Positions 6,062 to 12,737 of a DNA stretch of 13,234 bases are shown in pieces. The stretch is taken from positions 1 through 13,234 of the forward strand of contig CAAFYY010000028.1 of assembly GCA_900767385.1 (NCBI GenBank), given 5' to 3'. The stretch is from Bacteroidales bacterium. GTDB taxonomy: Bacteria > Bacteroidota > Bacteroidia > Bacteroidales > Paludibacteraceae. Each line of letters begins with the position of its first letter. The first letter of the stretch is position 1. Under the pieces are notes generated by a model. It was given only the letters and a program-made list of their open reading frames with translations, was not told where the DNA came from and made no database searches. Position numbers and translations under genes: made by a program.

Positions 6062-7753
6062 ATGAGAAAAATTTTACTTTCTATGTGTCTCTGCCTCACT
6101 TCTTTCGTGATGGCGTTGGCACAAAACAGCTATTCAGTCGCTTTGGCTGACGCTCATTGGAATTTCGACAACTACAGCAATTCCAAGCCAAGTCTGACCG
6201 ACACAAACTTCGTCGTTCCCAACAATTGGATTGTAGGCACAGCAACTACCAACGCCTATCGTCCTTTCATCTATCCAAGCAAATTGGCTACCACGACAGC
6301 CGATGCCGGTTACGATGGCAGACTCTGTCTTCAGATGATGCACCCAGCCAACGCCTCACGCGTTCCAATCTTCGCCGTGCTCCCAACCGTTTCAGACGCT
6401 TCTTACAGCAATATGACCCTCGACTTCTATGCGAAAGGTCAGCCTCAAAACAGCGCTGGAACCATTGACACACAGTGGTCTGTTGGCTATCTCACCTCTT
6501 TGGCAGACACTGCCAAGGTGAATTTCCCAACTGGTGTTCATTTCCTCCAGGCCATCAGTCTCGACCGCAACAACTATCAGCATTACTCTATCGATTTGAG
6601 CAATGTGCCTCAAGGTGCTTATGTGACTATCTACGACAACGATGCTTCTTTTATCAAATATCTCTTCTTGGATAACGTTAGCTTCGTGTCAACTGGCACT
6701 GTGGTACCTGATGCTCCTGTGGCTCCTGAGATGACTGCCGAGGTGTTGAGTCAGGATTCAATCTATATGCTCTTCGGCGACCCAAGTCTGAACGAAAATA
6801 TCATAGGTTTCCTCATCTATCTCAATGGCACCCAAGTGGATTCGTTGGACGAACTCAGTTATGAGTATGTCTTCGGCGGGTTGACACCAAACACAACCTA
6901 TACCGTTGGTGTGAAAGCCGTTGACGCTTTCGGTGGCTATTCTCCAATGGCAGATACTACCGTGACTACACTCGCTGCCCCTATTGTCATCGTTCCTGGT
7001 CCTGCAACTTTCGAAGAGTATGAGATGGCTGCTGAGTCAAATTATCTCCCTTGGACCGCTGACGGCGTCTATGCTTGGCAGTCTGGCGACTACAGCTTCC
7101 AAACCAGCATTGGCTACGGCGGAACTTATGTAACCAATTTCGTGATTACCAACGAGACTTCAACCGAATTCGTTGATTATTCAACTGCCAACCGCAGTGC
7201 TGCCGGCGGTGCTCACAATGGCGACAACTACACTGTGTGCTTTGTGGACGCTTGGGGAACGACCCCTTCTGTGACTTTTGAAGAGAGAACCCTTACTGGT
7301 TTCTATGTTTGCAATAATGTATACGCACTCAACTCAATGGTTAACGGCGACAATATCGCTCACGCTTTCGCCGACGGCGACTGGTTCAAACTCACCATTA
7401 CCGGCAAACGTCAAGGCGTAGAGACACAATCTGTTGATTTCTATCTCGCCGACTTCCGCAATGGTATGGATTCTATCGTGACCGCTTGGACTTGGGTGGA
7501 TCTCTCTACCCTTGGTCTCGTTGATGCTGTAGAATTCTCACTCTCAAGCTCCGACAACGGCGATTACGGCATGAACACTCCTTCATATTTCTGTATGGAC
7601 GACTTCGGCACATCAGCCCCTGTCACCGTTGGTCTCGACCTCCAAGAGGAGATGAATGGTAAGAAAGCCGAGAAGGTTTTTGACCACGGATTTATCTATA
7701 TCGAAACACCTGACGGCAAACGCTACTCGCTCAACGGACATAATCTCCGATAA
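6062..7753 (+). CDS. Secreted protein with beta-sandwich-like N-terminus, fibronectin type III domain and DUF4465-like domain
   Basis: 563 residues from the ATG at 6062. A TTG at 6053 would add three residues ahead of an otherwise standard signal peptide, so I prefer the ATG. Residues 1-20 are a Sec signal (MRKILL start, cut near ALA-QN). Residues 22-210 resemble a beta-sandwich anchor or carbohydrate-binding-like module, closing with FIKYLFLDNVSFVS (197-210). Residues 218-303 are a fibronectin type III domain (LTPNTTYTVGVKAVDAFGGYS, at about 274-294). Residues about 315-520 resemble DUF4465: FEEYE, then VDFYLADFRNG (457-467), WTWVDLSTLG (476-485) and YFCMDDFG (509-516). The last 27 residues (EKVFDHGFIYIETPDGKRYS...) resemble a short C-terminal element common on secreted Bacteroidales proteins and may serve sorting or anchoring. 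From memory, DUF4465 proteins can lie beside B12-uptake genes; no such gene and no cobalamin riboswitch are seen here. Function unknown. A strong terminator follows. Confidence 0.88.
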   Translation: MRKILLSMCLCLTSFVMALAQNSYSVALADAHWNFDNYSNSKPSLTDTNFVVPNNWIVGTATTNAYRPFIYPSKLATTTADAGYDGRLCLQMMHPANASRVPIFAVLPTVSDASYSNMTLDFYAKGQPQNSAGTIDTQWSVGYLTSLADTAKVNFPTGVHFLQAISLDRNNYQHYSIDLSNVPQGAYVTIYDNDASFIKYLFLDNVSFVSTGTVVPDAPVAPEMTAEVLSQDSIYMLFGDPSLNENIIGFLIYLNGTQVDSLDELSYEYVFGGLTPNTTYTVGVKAVDAFGGYSPMADTTVTTLAAPIVIVPGPATFEEYEMAAESNYLPWTADGVYAWQSGDYSFQTSIGYGGTYVTNFVITNETSTEFVDYSTANRSAAGGAHNGDNYTVCFVDAWGTTPSVTFEERTLTGFYVCNNVYALNSMVNGDNIAHAFADGDWFKLTITGKRQGVETQSVDFYLADFRNGMDSIVTAWTWVDLSTLGLVDAVEFSLSSSDNGDYGMNTPSYFCMDDFGTSAPVTVGLDLQEEMNGKKAEKVFDHGFIYIETPDGKRYSLNGHNLR

Positions 7754-7773
7754 GAAAGAGTTGCTCAAATAGG

Positions 7774-7818
7774 AAAGAGACGCAGAATTTTTATTACTTT
7801 TGCGTCTCTTTTATTTTT
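7774..7818 (+). terminator. Rho-independent terminator after the DUF4465 gene
   Basis: AAAGAGACGCA (7774-7784) pairs perfectly with TGCGTCTCTTT (7801-7811). This is an 11-bp stem with a 16-base AT-rich loop, followed by TATTTTT. It begins 21 bases after the stop at 7753 and should end that transcript. It also argues against the TTG at 7800 as start codon of the next gene, since that TTG sits in the hairpin. Confidence 0.85.
7795..7802 (+). promoter_or_regulatory. Possible -7 element for the TPR gene, overlapping the terminator loop
   Basis: TACTTTTG fits TAnnTTTG and lies 37 bases before the GTG at 7839, giving a leader of about 30 bases. No TTG lies at the expected -33 position (the nearest, 7761-7763, is 31 bases away). 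The loop and right arm of the terminator supply the sequence, so the match may be coincidental. Confidence 0.35.
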
Positions 7819-7838
7819 ACAAACACCAATACAAATCC

Positions 7839-9962
7839 GTGACTTCAACCCAACTCAAACAAGAACACCTCAAGATCCTCGAATATATCGATGGAGGACT
7901 CTATGCCATGGCTTTCAAGGCGCTGGTTCCTTGGCTCAGCGAACTGTCTGAATGGACGGCCGACGAGGAGCTGCAGCAGCTTCGTATGCTTTATAGCAAT
8001 ATGCTTCATTACGCCATCAAAGGGGTGGACGACCCTCAACGCGACGAATTGACACGACAGTTGGAGGCTCGTCTGTATGCCTTGACCGATCATGTCTGGA
8101 TGAGACTGATGAGCGAGGTGTCGCACGATTTCCTCTTTGAAGAGAAACGGCTTCGTCCCGTATCCGATTTCCGTTGGGATCTTGCAGTGGAGACTGTCAA
8201 GCAAGAACTCTCGGAGCAGACTGCCGTAGGGTATTCGGAAGCACTTGATATCCTGTTTGATTCGGTATGGCTCTCGGATGCCCTCACACCAAAAATGGAG
8301 GAGGATATACGGATGCTCTTTGAGTTGAACGAGAAGCAATCTATCGCCGCTTCTGTGGTGGTTTCCGCACTGACGCTGAGTCTGCTCGGAGCTTATGATG
8401 TGACGCGTCTGATGACACTTCTGAAAGCTACGGAGTGCACTTGTCGCATGATACAACTTCGTGCTGAAGTGGGATTGGTGCTGATTGTCATCCAATATAA
8501 GGACCGTCGAGACCTCGTGAGGCTGATAAGTCGGTTTCTCTCGCTCCGTTCCAACGAGGCCGACTACTCAAGGATTTTCTGTGCTTTGATGCAGACGGCA
8601 GAGACGCCCCGTTATACACAGAAAATCAAGAACGAGATGATGCCGAAATTCCGAAGCGTCGCCTTCCCATTCCGTCAAAAACTCAACAAATTAAGTGTTG
8701 ACGAGGATAATATCGATCAGATTCAGGAGGCCTTGGCAGAAAGCGGCCTTGACTCTACGATACAGCAGATGACGGAGATGGCGATGCATGGTAAGGATAT
8801 CTATGAAGAGACGCTCGCCCCACTTCGTCGTACCCCATTCTTCAATACCATTTCTCATTGGCTGGTGCCTTTCTATTCGCTCCATCCGCAAGCGCAGATT
8901 CTGGGAGCAGACAGCGAGTCGGCGACTGTTATTGGTGTTAACAATACACTCTGCGATTCAGATAAATATGCGTTGACTGTTCTCTTGAATTCACTGCCTA
9001 AGGGACAGAACGAGAACGCTGTCACTGCCCTCCATATCGATGCCTCGCAAATCAAGGAACTGAAGCTGTCGGAGAATGCCGATAGACAAGCGAGGGACGA
9101 TGTCTTCACCGTGGTCAACTATATCCGCGATCTCTATCGTCTCTTTTCGCTCCACGTTGGGGCAAAAGGGTATAAGAGTGTGCTGGCGAAGTCTTTCCGC
9201 TTCACTTCGTCGCCACTGTTCTGCGAGTTCTTGCCGTCGCCAGAAAATCGGGAGCAGAGGGCTTCTTTCATGATCAAACTGAAGCATTTCGATGAGGCGT
9301 ACCCGATTCTGACTGATTTGTTGAACAAGAAGCAATTGCAACCAACACACAGACATTATTATCAATTGGGAGTCTGTGCCTCACAAAGAAACGATTGGAA
9401 CACCGCAGTCAAGTATCTCACGGCAGCATTGGATCTCGACGAACACTCCGTGGCTTCCCGACGATTGTTGGCAAATGCTTTTGAGCATTTGGGCGATTAC
9501 GAACAGGCTATCGGACATTATGAGAAGATTTATGGCGAGCACCCCGACCTCCCAACGATGTTGAAAATTGTCTCTATCTATATGATAAGAGGGGAGTTTG
9601 ATGTCGCTTTAGAGAAGGCTCAGAAGGTTTTGTATGAGATGCCCGACTCACAGGAGATGAATCGCCTGGCCATTCGTTGTGCTATTGAATCGGGACATGT
9701 GGATGCCGCTATGCGCTACTGCAATACCCTTCTGGAGCACCCTGAGAAAAATGTCAGCGACACGATTCTGGCTGCCCATTTCATGCTTTTCCTTGATAAT
9801 CTCGATGAGTCGATGAAACTCTATCGTCAAGCGAGGAAACAGCAGGGGAACGACGACCATTTCGTGGAACTTTTCCGTCATAGTCAGGAACTCTTCATTC
9901 GGATGGGGATGTCGCCTGAGCAGATACAGACTATATTGAATTTCATCCTGTTGGATAACTGA
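7839..9962 (+). CDS. Large protein with C-terminal tetratricopeptide repeats
   Basis: I place the start at the GTG at 7839 (707 residues). The frame is open back to a TTG at 7800, but that codon lies inside the preceding terminator hairpin and a -7-like element. The next in-frame ATG is at 7908 and would cut an apparently continuous helix (TQLKQEHLKILEYIDGG). Residues about 1-470 are almost entirely helical and match nothing I can name. Residues about 472-690 are tandem TPR-like helix pairs, for example HYYQLGVCASQRNDWNTAVK, LLANAFEHLGDYEQAIGHYE and IYMIRGEFDVALEKAQKVL, most ending in a proline-containing turn such as EHPD or EMPD. There is no signal peptide or membrane helix, so it is probably a cytoplasmic scaffold for protein contacts. 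It is transcribed alone between two terminators. The role is unknown; the repeat assignment is secure, the exact start less so. Confidence 0.88.
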   Translation: MTSTQLKQEHLKILEYIDGGLYAMAFKALVPWLSELSEWTADEELQQLRMLYSNMLHYAIKGVDDPQRDELTRQLEARLYALTDHVWMRLMSEVSHDFLFEEKRLRPVSDFRWDLAVETVKQELSEQTAVGYSEALDILFDSVWLSDALTPKMEEDIRMLFELNEKQSIAASVVVSALTLSLLGAYDVTRLMTLLKATECTCRMIQLRAEVGLVLIVIQYKDRRDLVRLISRFLSLRSNEADYSRIFCALMQTAETPRYTQKIKNEMMPKFRSVAFPFRQKLNKLSVDEDNIDQIQEALAESGLDSTIQQMTEMAMHGKDIYEETLAPLRRTPFFNTISHWLVPFYSLHPQAQILGADSESATVIGVNNTLCDSDKYALTVLLNSLPKGQNENAVTALHIDASQIKELKLSENADRQARDDVFTVVNYIRDLYRLFSLHVGAKGYKSVLAKSFRFTSSPLFCEFLPSPENREQRASFMIKLKHFDEAYPILTDLLNKKQLQPTHRHYYQLGVCASQRNDWNTAVKYLTAALDLDEHSVASRRLLANAFEHLGDYEQAIGHYEKIYGEHPDLPTMLKIVSIYMIRGEFDVALEKAQKVLYEMPDSQEMNRLAIRCAIESGHVDAAMRYCNTLLEHPEKNVSDTILAAHFMLFLDNLDESMKLYRQARKQQGNDDHFVELFRHSQELFIRMGMSPEQIQTILNFILLDN

Positions 9963-9989
9963 TATTGACTAAGAAATACAGATTCGAAC

Positions 9990-10024
9990 AAGGGCTCCAA
10001 TATTTGTTAGGGGCCCTTTGTCGT
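9990..10024 (+). terminator. Probable terminator of the TPR gene
   Basis: AAGGGCTCC (9990-9998) pairs with GGGGCCCTT (10010-10018): nine pairs including one G-U, with an 11-base loop. The tail TGTCGTTTT is only partly T-rich. It begins 28 bases after the TPR stop at 9962, which suits a Rho-independent terminator of moderate strength. Confidence 0.6.
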
Positions 10025-10069
10025 TTTGAATGTTCGTGACGGAAAAGACAGATGAATAACCGACTGAAA

Positions 10070-10114
10070 AATCTTTACCTCCGGAATCAGAAGTCCTGTT
10101 CGGCGGTAAGGATT
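10070..10114. repeat. Long imperfect inverted repeat in the convergent gap
   Basis: AATCTTTACC (10070-10079) pairs with GGTAAGGATT (10105-10114) with one G-U. After a single mismatch (10080/10104) the stem continues with CCGGA (10081-10085) against TTCGG in the right arm (10099-10103), leaving a 13-base loop. The total is about 15 pairs. No T-run follows on either strand, so it is not an obvious Rho-independent terminator. It could be a 3'-end RNA structure or a remnant of a mobile repeat. Confidence 0.45.
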
Positions 10115-10240
10115 ATGAACAAAAATAAATGGAATGTCAAAACGGCAAACGATATTTTCCCAACGGAATAAGCTATTCCTTCTGACTGCTCCAAAATCAG
10201 ACAGAGAGAATCTCTCCAACCATCTGACATTGCCGTTGCT

Positions 10241-10281
10241 GAAAACAAAAACCGACCTTTCCCAAAAAGAAGAAGTCGGTT
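10241..10281 (-). terminator. Probable terminator of truA
   Basis: Read on the minus strand, AACCGAC (10281-10275) pairs perfectly with GTCGGTT (10256-10250) across an 18-base loop. The T-rich tail TTTTTGTTTT runs through the end of the stem. It lies about 48 bases after the truA stop. The seven-base stem is short, but the tail is typical. Confidence 0.6.
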
Positions 10282-10300
10282 CTTTGAAGAAAATTATCGT

Positions 10301-10319
10301 TGCGGAAAAGATTTCCGCA
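10301..10319 (-). terminator. Compact hairpin just after truA
   Basis: TGCGGAAA (10301-10308) and TTTCCGCA (10312-10319) form a perfect 8-bp stem with a 3-base loop. On the minus strand it starts 10 bases after the truA stop and is followed by ACGATAATTTT, a poor T-tract. It may be a 3'-end stabiliser or a first weak terminator ahead of the one at 10241-10281. On the plus strand it is followed by TTCTTCAG. Confidence 0.5.
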
Positions 10320-10328
10320 TTCTTCAGT

Positions 10329-11090
10329 CTATTTCAAATATTCAAGCGGGTAGGGGTAGGCAACCTCTGTCAGATAGAGTCCGCAAGCCGGAACAGACTG
10401 GCCTGCCTTACAACGGTCTTTTGCTTCAATGATACGACAAAAACCATCTACATCAATCTCGCCTTGTCCCACACGGAGGAGCGTACCTACGACAGCACGT
10501 ACCATATTGCGTAAGAAGCGGTTGGCACGAATATGAAACACCCAGTGGTCGGGACCGACTTGCTCCCATTCTGCCCGCATGATTGTACAGTCGTTGGTCT
10601 TCACATCGGTGTGTAATTTACTGAAACTGGTGAAGTCGGTATAATCAAAAAGACGCTTCGCTGCCTGATTCATCGCCTCAAAATCGACAGGGTGGAGGAT
10701 TCGGCATGCAAGCCCCTCGTGGAAAGGAGACTTTGTGGTGACAACATGATACTCATAACTGCGTGCTGTAGCGTCGAAGCGTGCGTGGGCGTCGGCATGC
10801 ACTGGGCAGAGACCAAGAATAGCTATATCTTTGGGTAGGAAGCTGTTGAGTCGGCTTACCAAACGCGTGCAGTCGGCTATAGGAAACGAAACATCAAAAT
10901 GTGCAGGCATATACTTCGCATGTACACCCGCATCGGTCCTGCCCGCACCCGTAATCAGTATCTCTTCGCCAAGAATAGTACTCAAGCATTTGGAAACCGT
11001 CTCCTGAACCGAAATACCATTAGGCTGTATCTGCCAACCACAATAGTTAGAACCATTATAACTAATTGATATATAGTATCTTTGTGTCAT
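10329..11090 (-). CDS. truA: tRNA pseudouridine(38-40) synthase TruA
   Basis: 253 residues from the ATG at 11090. An in-frame TTG at 11120 would add ten residues, but it lies within the -7 promoter element and upstream of the family's usual start, so I reject it. TruA converts uridines 38-40 of the tRNA anticodon arm to pseudouridine in the cytoplasm. Motifs are YYISISYNGSNYCGWQ (5-20), the catalytic loop ITGAGRTDAGVHA (46-58) with nucleophile D53, a conserved RSYEYHV-type strand just after RFDATA, and FHIRANRFLRNMVRAVVGTLL near the C-terminus. Length and motifs are complete. It stands alone, divergent from the ATPase operon and convergent with the TPR gene, with its own promoter and two downstream hairpins. 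Confidence 0.98.
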   Translation of the reverse strand: MTQRYYISISYNGSNYCGWQIQPNGISVQETVSKCLSTILGEEILITGAGRTDAGVHAKYMPAHFDVSFPIADCTRLVSRLNSFLPKDIAILGLCPVHADAHARFDATARSYEYHVVTTKSPFHEGLACRILHPVDFEAMNQAAKRLFDYTDFTSFSKLHTDVKTNDCTIMRAEWEQVGPDHWVFHIRANRFLRNMVRAVVGTLLRVGQGEIDVDGFCRIIEAKDRCKAGQSVPACGLYLTEVAYPYPLEYLK

Positions 11091-11117
11091 CTTTAAAAGA
11101 ATGTGAAAATATCTATG

Positions 11118-11149
11118 CAAAAGTACACATTATTTCGCTAAAAATCAAA
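11118..11149 (-). promoter_or_regulatory. Bacteroidales-type promoter for truA
   Basis: On the minus strand TTTG (11149-11146), a 20-base spacer and TACTTTTG (11125-11118) match the -33/-7 consensus very well. Initiation near 11112 gives a leader of about 22 bases to the ATG at 11090. The -33 box lies only about 10 bases from the -7 box of the divergent ATPase promoter. Confidence 0.75.
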
Positions 11150-11159
11150 TAAAAATGCT

Positions 11160-11167
11160 TACCTTTG
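11160..11167 (+). promoter_or_regulatory. -7 element of the V/A-ATPase operon promoter
   Basis: TACCTTTG fits TAnnTTTG and lies 46 bases before the atpE ATG, implying a leader of about 38 bases. No TTG stands at the ideal -33 position; the T-rich TATTTCG at 11131-11137 is the only candidate. The region it would need overlaps the truA promoter. Confidence 0.55.
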
Positions 11168-11212
11168 CAAGCAAATTTTAGATAAATTCCCGGAATATAT
11201 AAATCGCACAAA

Positions 11213-11809
11213 ATGAATACAAAACTCCAAGAACTCACCGACAAAATTTACAATGAAGGTGTAGAAAAAGGTAAGACAGAAGCCGCTGAATTGGTGGCTA
11301 AGGCACAAAAAGAAGCAGCAGACATCGTGGCTAAAGCAAAAAGCGAAGCTGAAAATATCATGAACGCTGCCAATCGCAATGCTGAAGAGTTGAAAAAGAA
11401 CACTCAGTCTGAGTTGAAACTTTTTGCCGATCAATCAGTCAATGCGTTGAGAACTGAAGTTGCTAACCTACTTTGCGGCAAAATCGCCACAGATTCAGTG
11501 AAAGCTGCTACTGCTGACAAAGGCTTTATGCAAGGTCTGATTGCCGACCTCTGCAAACAATGGGTTAACGACGGCGAAGTGAAAATCGAGGCTAAAGACG
11601 CCGAGGCACTCACCTCTTATTTCACTGCCAACGCTAAAGACCTTCTCAACAACGGCGTAAAAATCAGCGAAGTTAAAGGTTTGAAAACCGACTTCTCTAT
11701 CTCACCAGCTCAAGGTGGTTACAAAATCTCATTCGGCGACGCTGAGTTTGTAGAATATTTCAAGGAATTCCTCCGTCCAAAATTGGTGGAGATGTTGTTC
11801 GGTAAATAA
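11213..11809 (+). CDS. atpE: V/A-type ATPase subunit E (peripheral stalk)
   Basis: 198 residues, usual length for subunit E. The first about 85 residues are a long Ala/Lys/Glu-rich coiled coil (for example VAKAQKEAADIVAKAKSEAE, at about 28-47), typical of the peripheral stalk. The C-terminal part is a mixed globular domain: IKISEVKG-type strands, then GGYKISFGDAEFVEYFKEFLRPKLVEMLF (about 168-196), resembling the C-terminal domain that grips the catalytic head. Known role: subunit E with G/H forms the stator linking the A3B3 head to the membrane part. Identity is supported by subunit A two genes downstream. The symbol follows V/A-type usage and is not the F-type c subunit. It is the first gene of the operon, with a promoter element 46 bases upstream. 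Confidence 0.93.
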   Translation: MNTKLQELTDKIYNEGVEKGKTEAAELVAKAQKEAADIVAKAKSEAENIMNAANRNAEELKKNTQSELKLFADQSVNALRTEVANLLCGKIATDSVKAATADKGFMQGLIADLCKQWVNDGEVKIEAKDAEALTSYFTANAKDLLNNGVKISEVKGLKTDFSISPAQGGYKISFGDAEFVEYFKEFLRPKLVEMLFGK

Positions 11810-11814
11810 TCTTT

Positions 11815-11830
11815 CAGGACAACGCTCCTG
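11815..11830 (+). other. Small hairpin between atpE and the DUF2764 gene
   Basis: CAGGA (11815-11819) pairs with TCCTG (11826-11830) across a six-base loop in the 45-base gap after atpE. It is followed by TTTCCAAATTTTGG. The stem is short; it might set relative transcript levels or mean nothing. Confidence 0.25.
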
Positions 11831-11854
11831 TTTCCAAATTTTGGGGACTCGCAC

Positions 11855-12688
11855 ATGGAATACTATAATTTATTAACCGGTCTGCCCGACCTCCAAGCCG
11901 ATAATGCTAAGTCGGCCCCTGAGCTCCGTGAACTTCTCGAGGAACTCCGTGGGGTGCTCAGCAAGCACGACAACGCTTTGCTTAACGTGCTTCTGATGCG
12001 CTACGATAACGACAACTTGTTGGCCTATCTGGAGAACAACGGCGCAGAACTGAATGACCTCGGTCTCCTGACTGCCGACGACTGGCATGAGATTCTCACA
12101 ATCCTTGCCGACGAAGACAACAAGGAGAAAAAAGATGCCCGTTTGCAGAAGTATGTGAAAACATACTACGAGACAATCAACGACGAGGAAAAGAACGCTA
12201 ACATTGAATCGAAGGAAGACCTCCTCACCAGCCTTTACTACGAGTTTGGCATGGGAAGCAAAAACCGCTTCATCGCTGAATGGTTCGAGTTCTGCCTGAA
12301 CATGAACAACGTGATTGCTGCAGTTATATGCCGCAAACACGGCTTCAACGTGAAGACTGCTGTCATCGGCGACAACGAGATTGCCGATGCCCTCCGTTCA
12401 AGCGGTGCACGCGACTTCGGATTGGTTGGCCAGTTTGACTATGTCGACAAATTCCTCTCTGTAGCAGAAGAATCCAACCCTCTCGACAGAGAGAAAAAGA
12501 TGGACGCTCTGAAATGGGAATGGCTCGAAGACCACACCTTCTTTGACCATTTCTCTGTTGAGAACGTTCTCTCTTACTGGATCCGCTGCGAACTGATGCA
12601 TCGCTGGGATTGTCTCAGTGTTGAGCAAGGCAAGGAAGTGTTCCGCGGATTGCTCAACGAGATGAAAAAGGACATTCACTTTGAATAA
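11855..12688 (+). CDS. DUF2764 protein of the V/A-ATPase operon (candidate subunit C-like)
   Basis: 277 residues, strongly acidic and helical, with no signal peptide. It belongs to the family known as DUF2764, found between subunits E and A in Bacteroidota V/A-ATPase operons, as here. Three segments look alike and recall the repeats of the AC39/subunit C fold: ALLNVLLMRYDNDNLLAYLE (41-60), FIAEWFEFCLNMNNVIAAVI (139-158) and SVENVLSYWIRCELMHRWDC (234-253). Each is a helix with a Leu/Ile-rich face around an Asn or Trp. In better-known operons subunit C, which couples the central rotor to the membrane ring, occupies a neighbouring slot. Inference: DUF2764 may do that job. The family call is firm, the subunit role is not. 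It starts 45 bases after atpE and ends 49 bases before atpA. Confidence 0.9.
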   Translation: MEYYNLLTGLPDLQADNAKSAPELRELLEELRGVLSKHDNALLNVLLMRYDNDNLLAYLENNGAELNDLGLLTADDWHEILTILADEDNKEKKDARLQKYVKTYYETINDEEKNANIESKEDLLTSLYYEFGMGSKNRFIAEWFEFCLNMNNVIAAVICRKHGFNVKTAVIGDNEIADALRSSGARDFGLVGQFDYVDKFLSVAEESNPLDREKKMDALKWEWLEDHTFFDHFSVENVLSYWIRCELMHRWDCLSVEQGKEVFRGLLNEMKKDIHFE

Positions 12689-12737
12689 ATGCTGAGAGTC
12701 AAATTCAGAAAAAAAGAAAAATAAATACAATATATAT

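Larger units (their letters stand above)
9963..10328. other. 366-base gene-free gap between convergent genes, rich in inverted repeats
   Basis: I see no credible coding sequence here. A 70-codon minus-strand frame at 10007-10219 has no recognisable features, and a plus-strand frame starting at 10134 runs into the antisense of truA. The gap contains the TPR terminator (9990-10018), the long inverted repeat (10070-10114), a set of short stems between 10141 and 10237, and two hairpins downstream of truA on the minus strand (10250-10281 and 10301-10319). The middle group is: AACGGCAA/TTGCCGTT (10141-10148 with 10230-10237) enclosing GGAATA/TATTCC (10165-10179), TCTGA/TCAGA (10181-10201) and GAGAG/CTCTC (10204-10216). 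No clear TAnnTTTG promoter is visible inside the gap, so independent transcription is unsupported. Confidence 0.5.

Noticed and set aside
7845..8495. 216-codon open frame on the minus strand
   Set aside because: It is antisense to the start of the TPR gene; the composition (His, Gln, Ser, Arg) looks like a shadow, with no motif or promoter.
10007..10219. 70-codon minus-strand frame in the convergent gap
   Set aside because: There is no promoter, no recognisable family or signal peptide, and it crosses several inverted repeats including the TPR terminator. Non-coding structure explains the region better.
10134..10514. 126-codon plus-strand frame
   Set aside because: It runs through the truA terminators and 180 bases of antisense truA; no features support it.
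11091..11120. Ten-residue N-terminal extension of truA from a TTG codon
   Set aside because: The TTG is part of the TACTTTTG promoter element, and the TruA fold starts at the downstream ATG.
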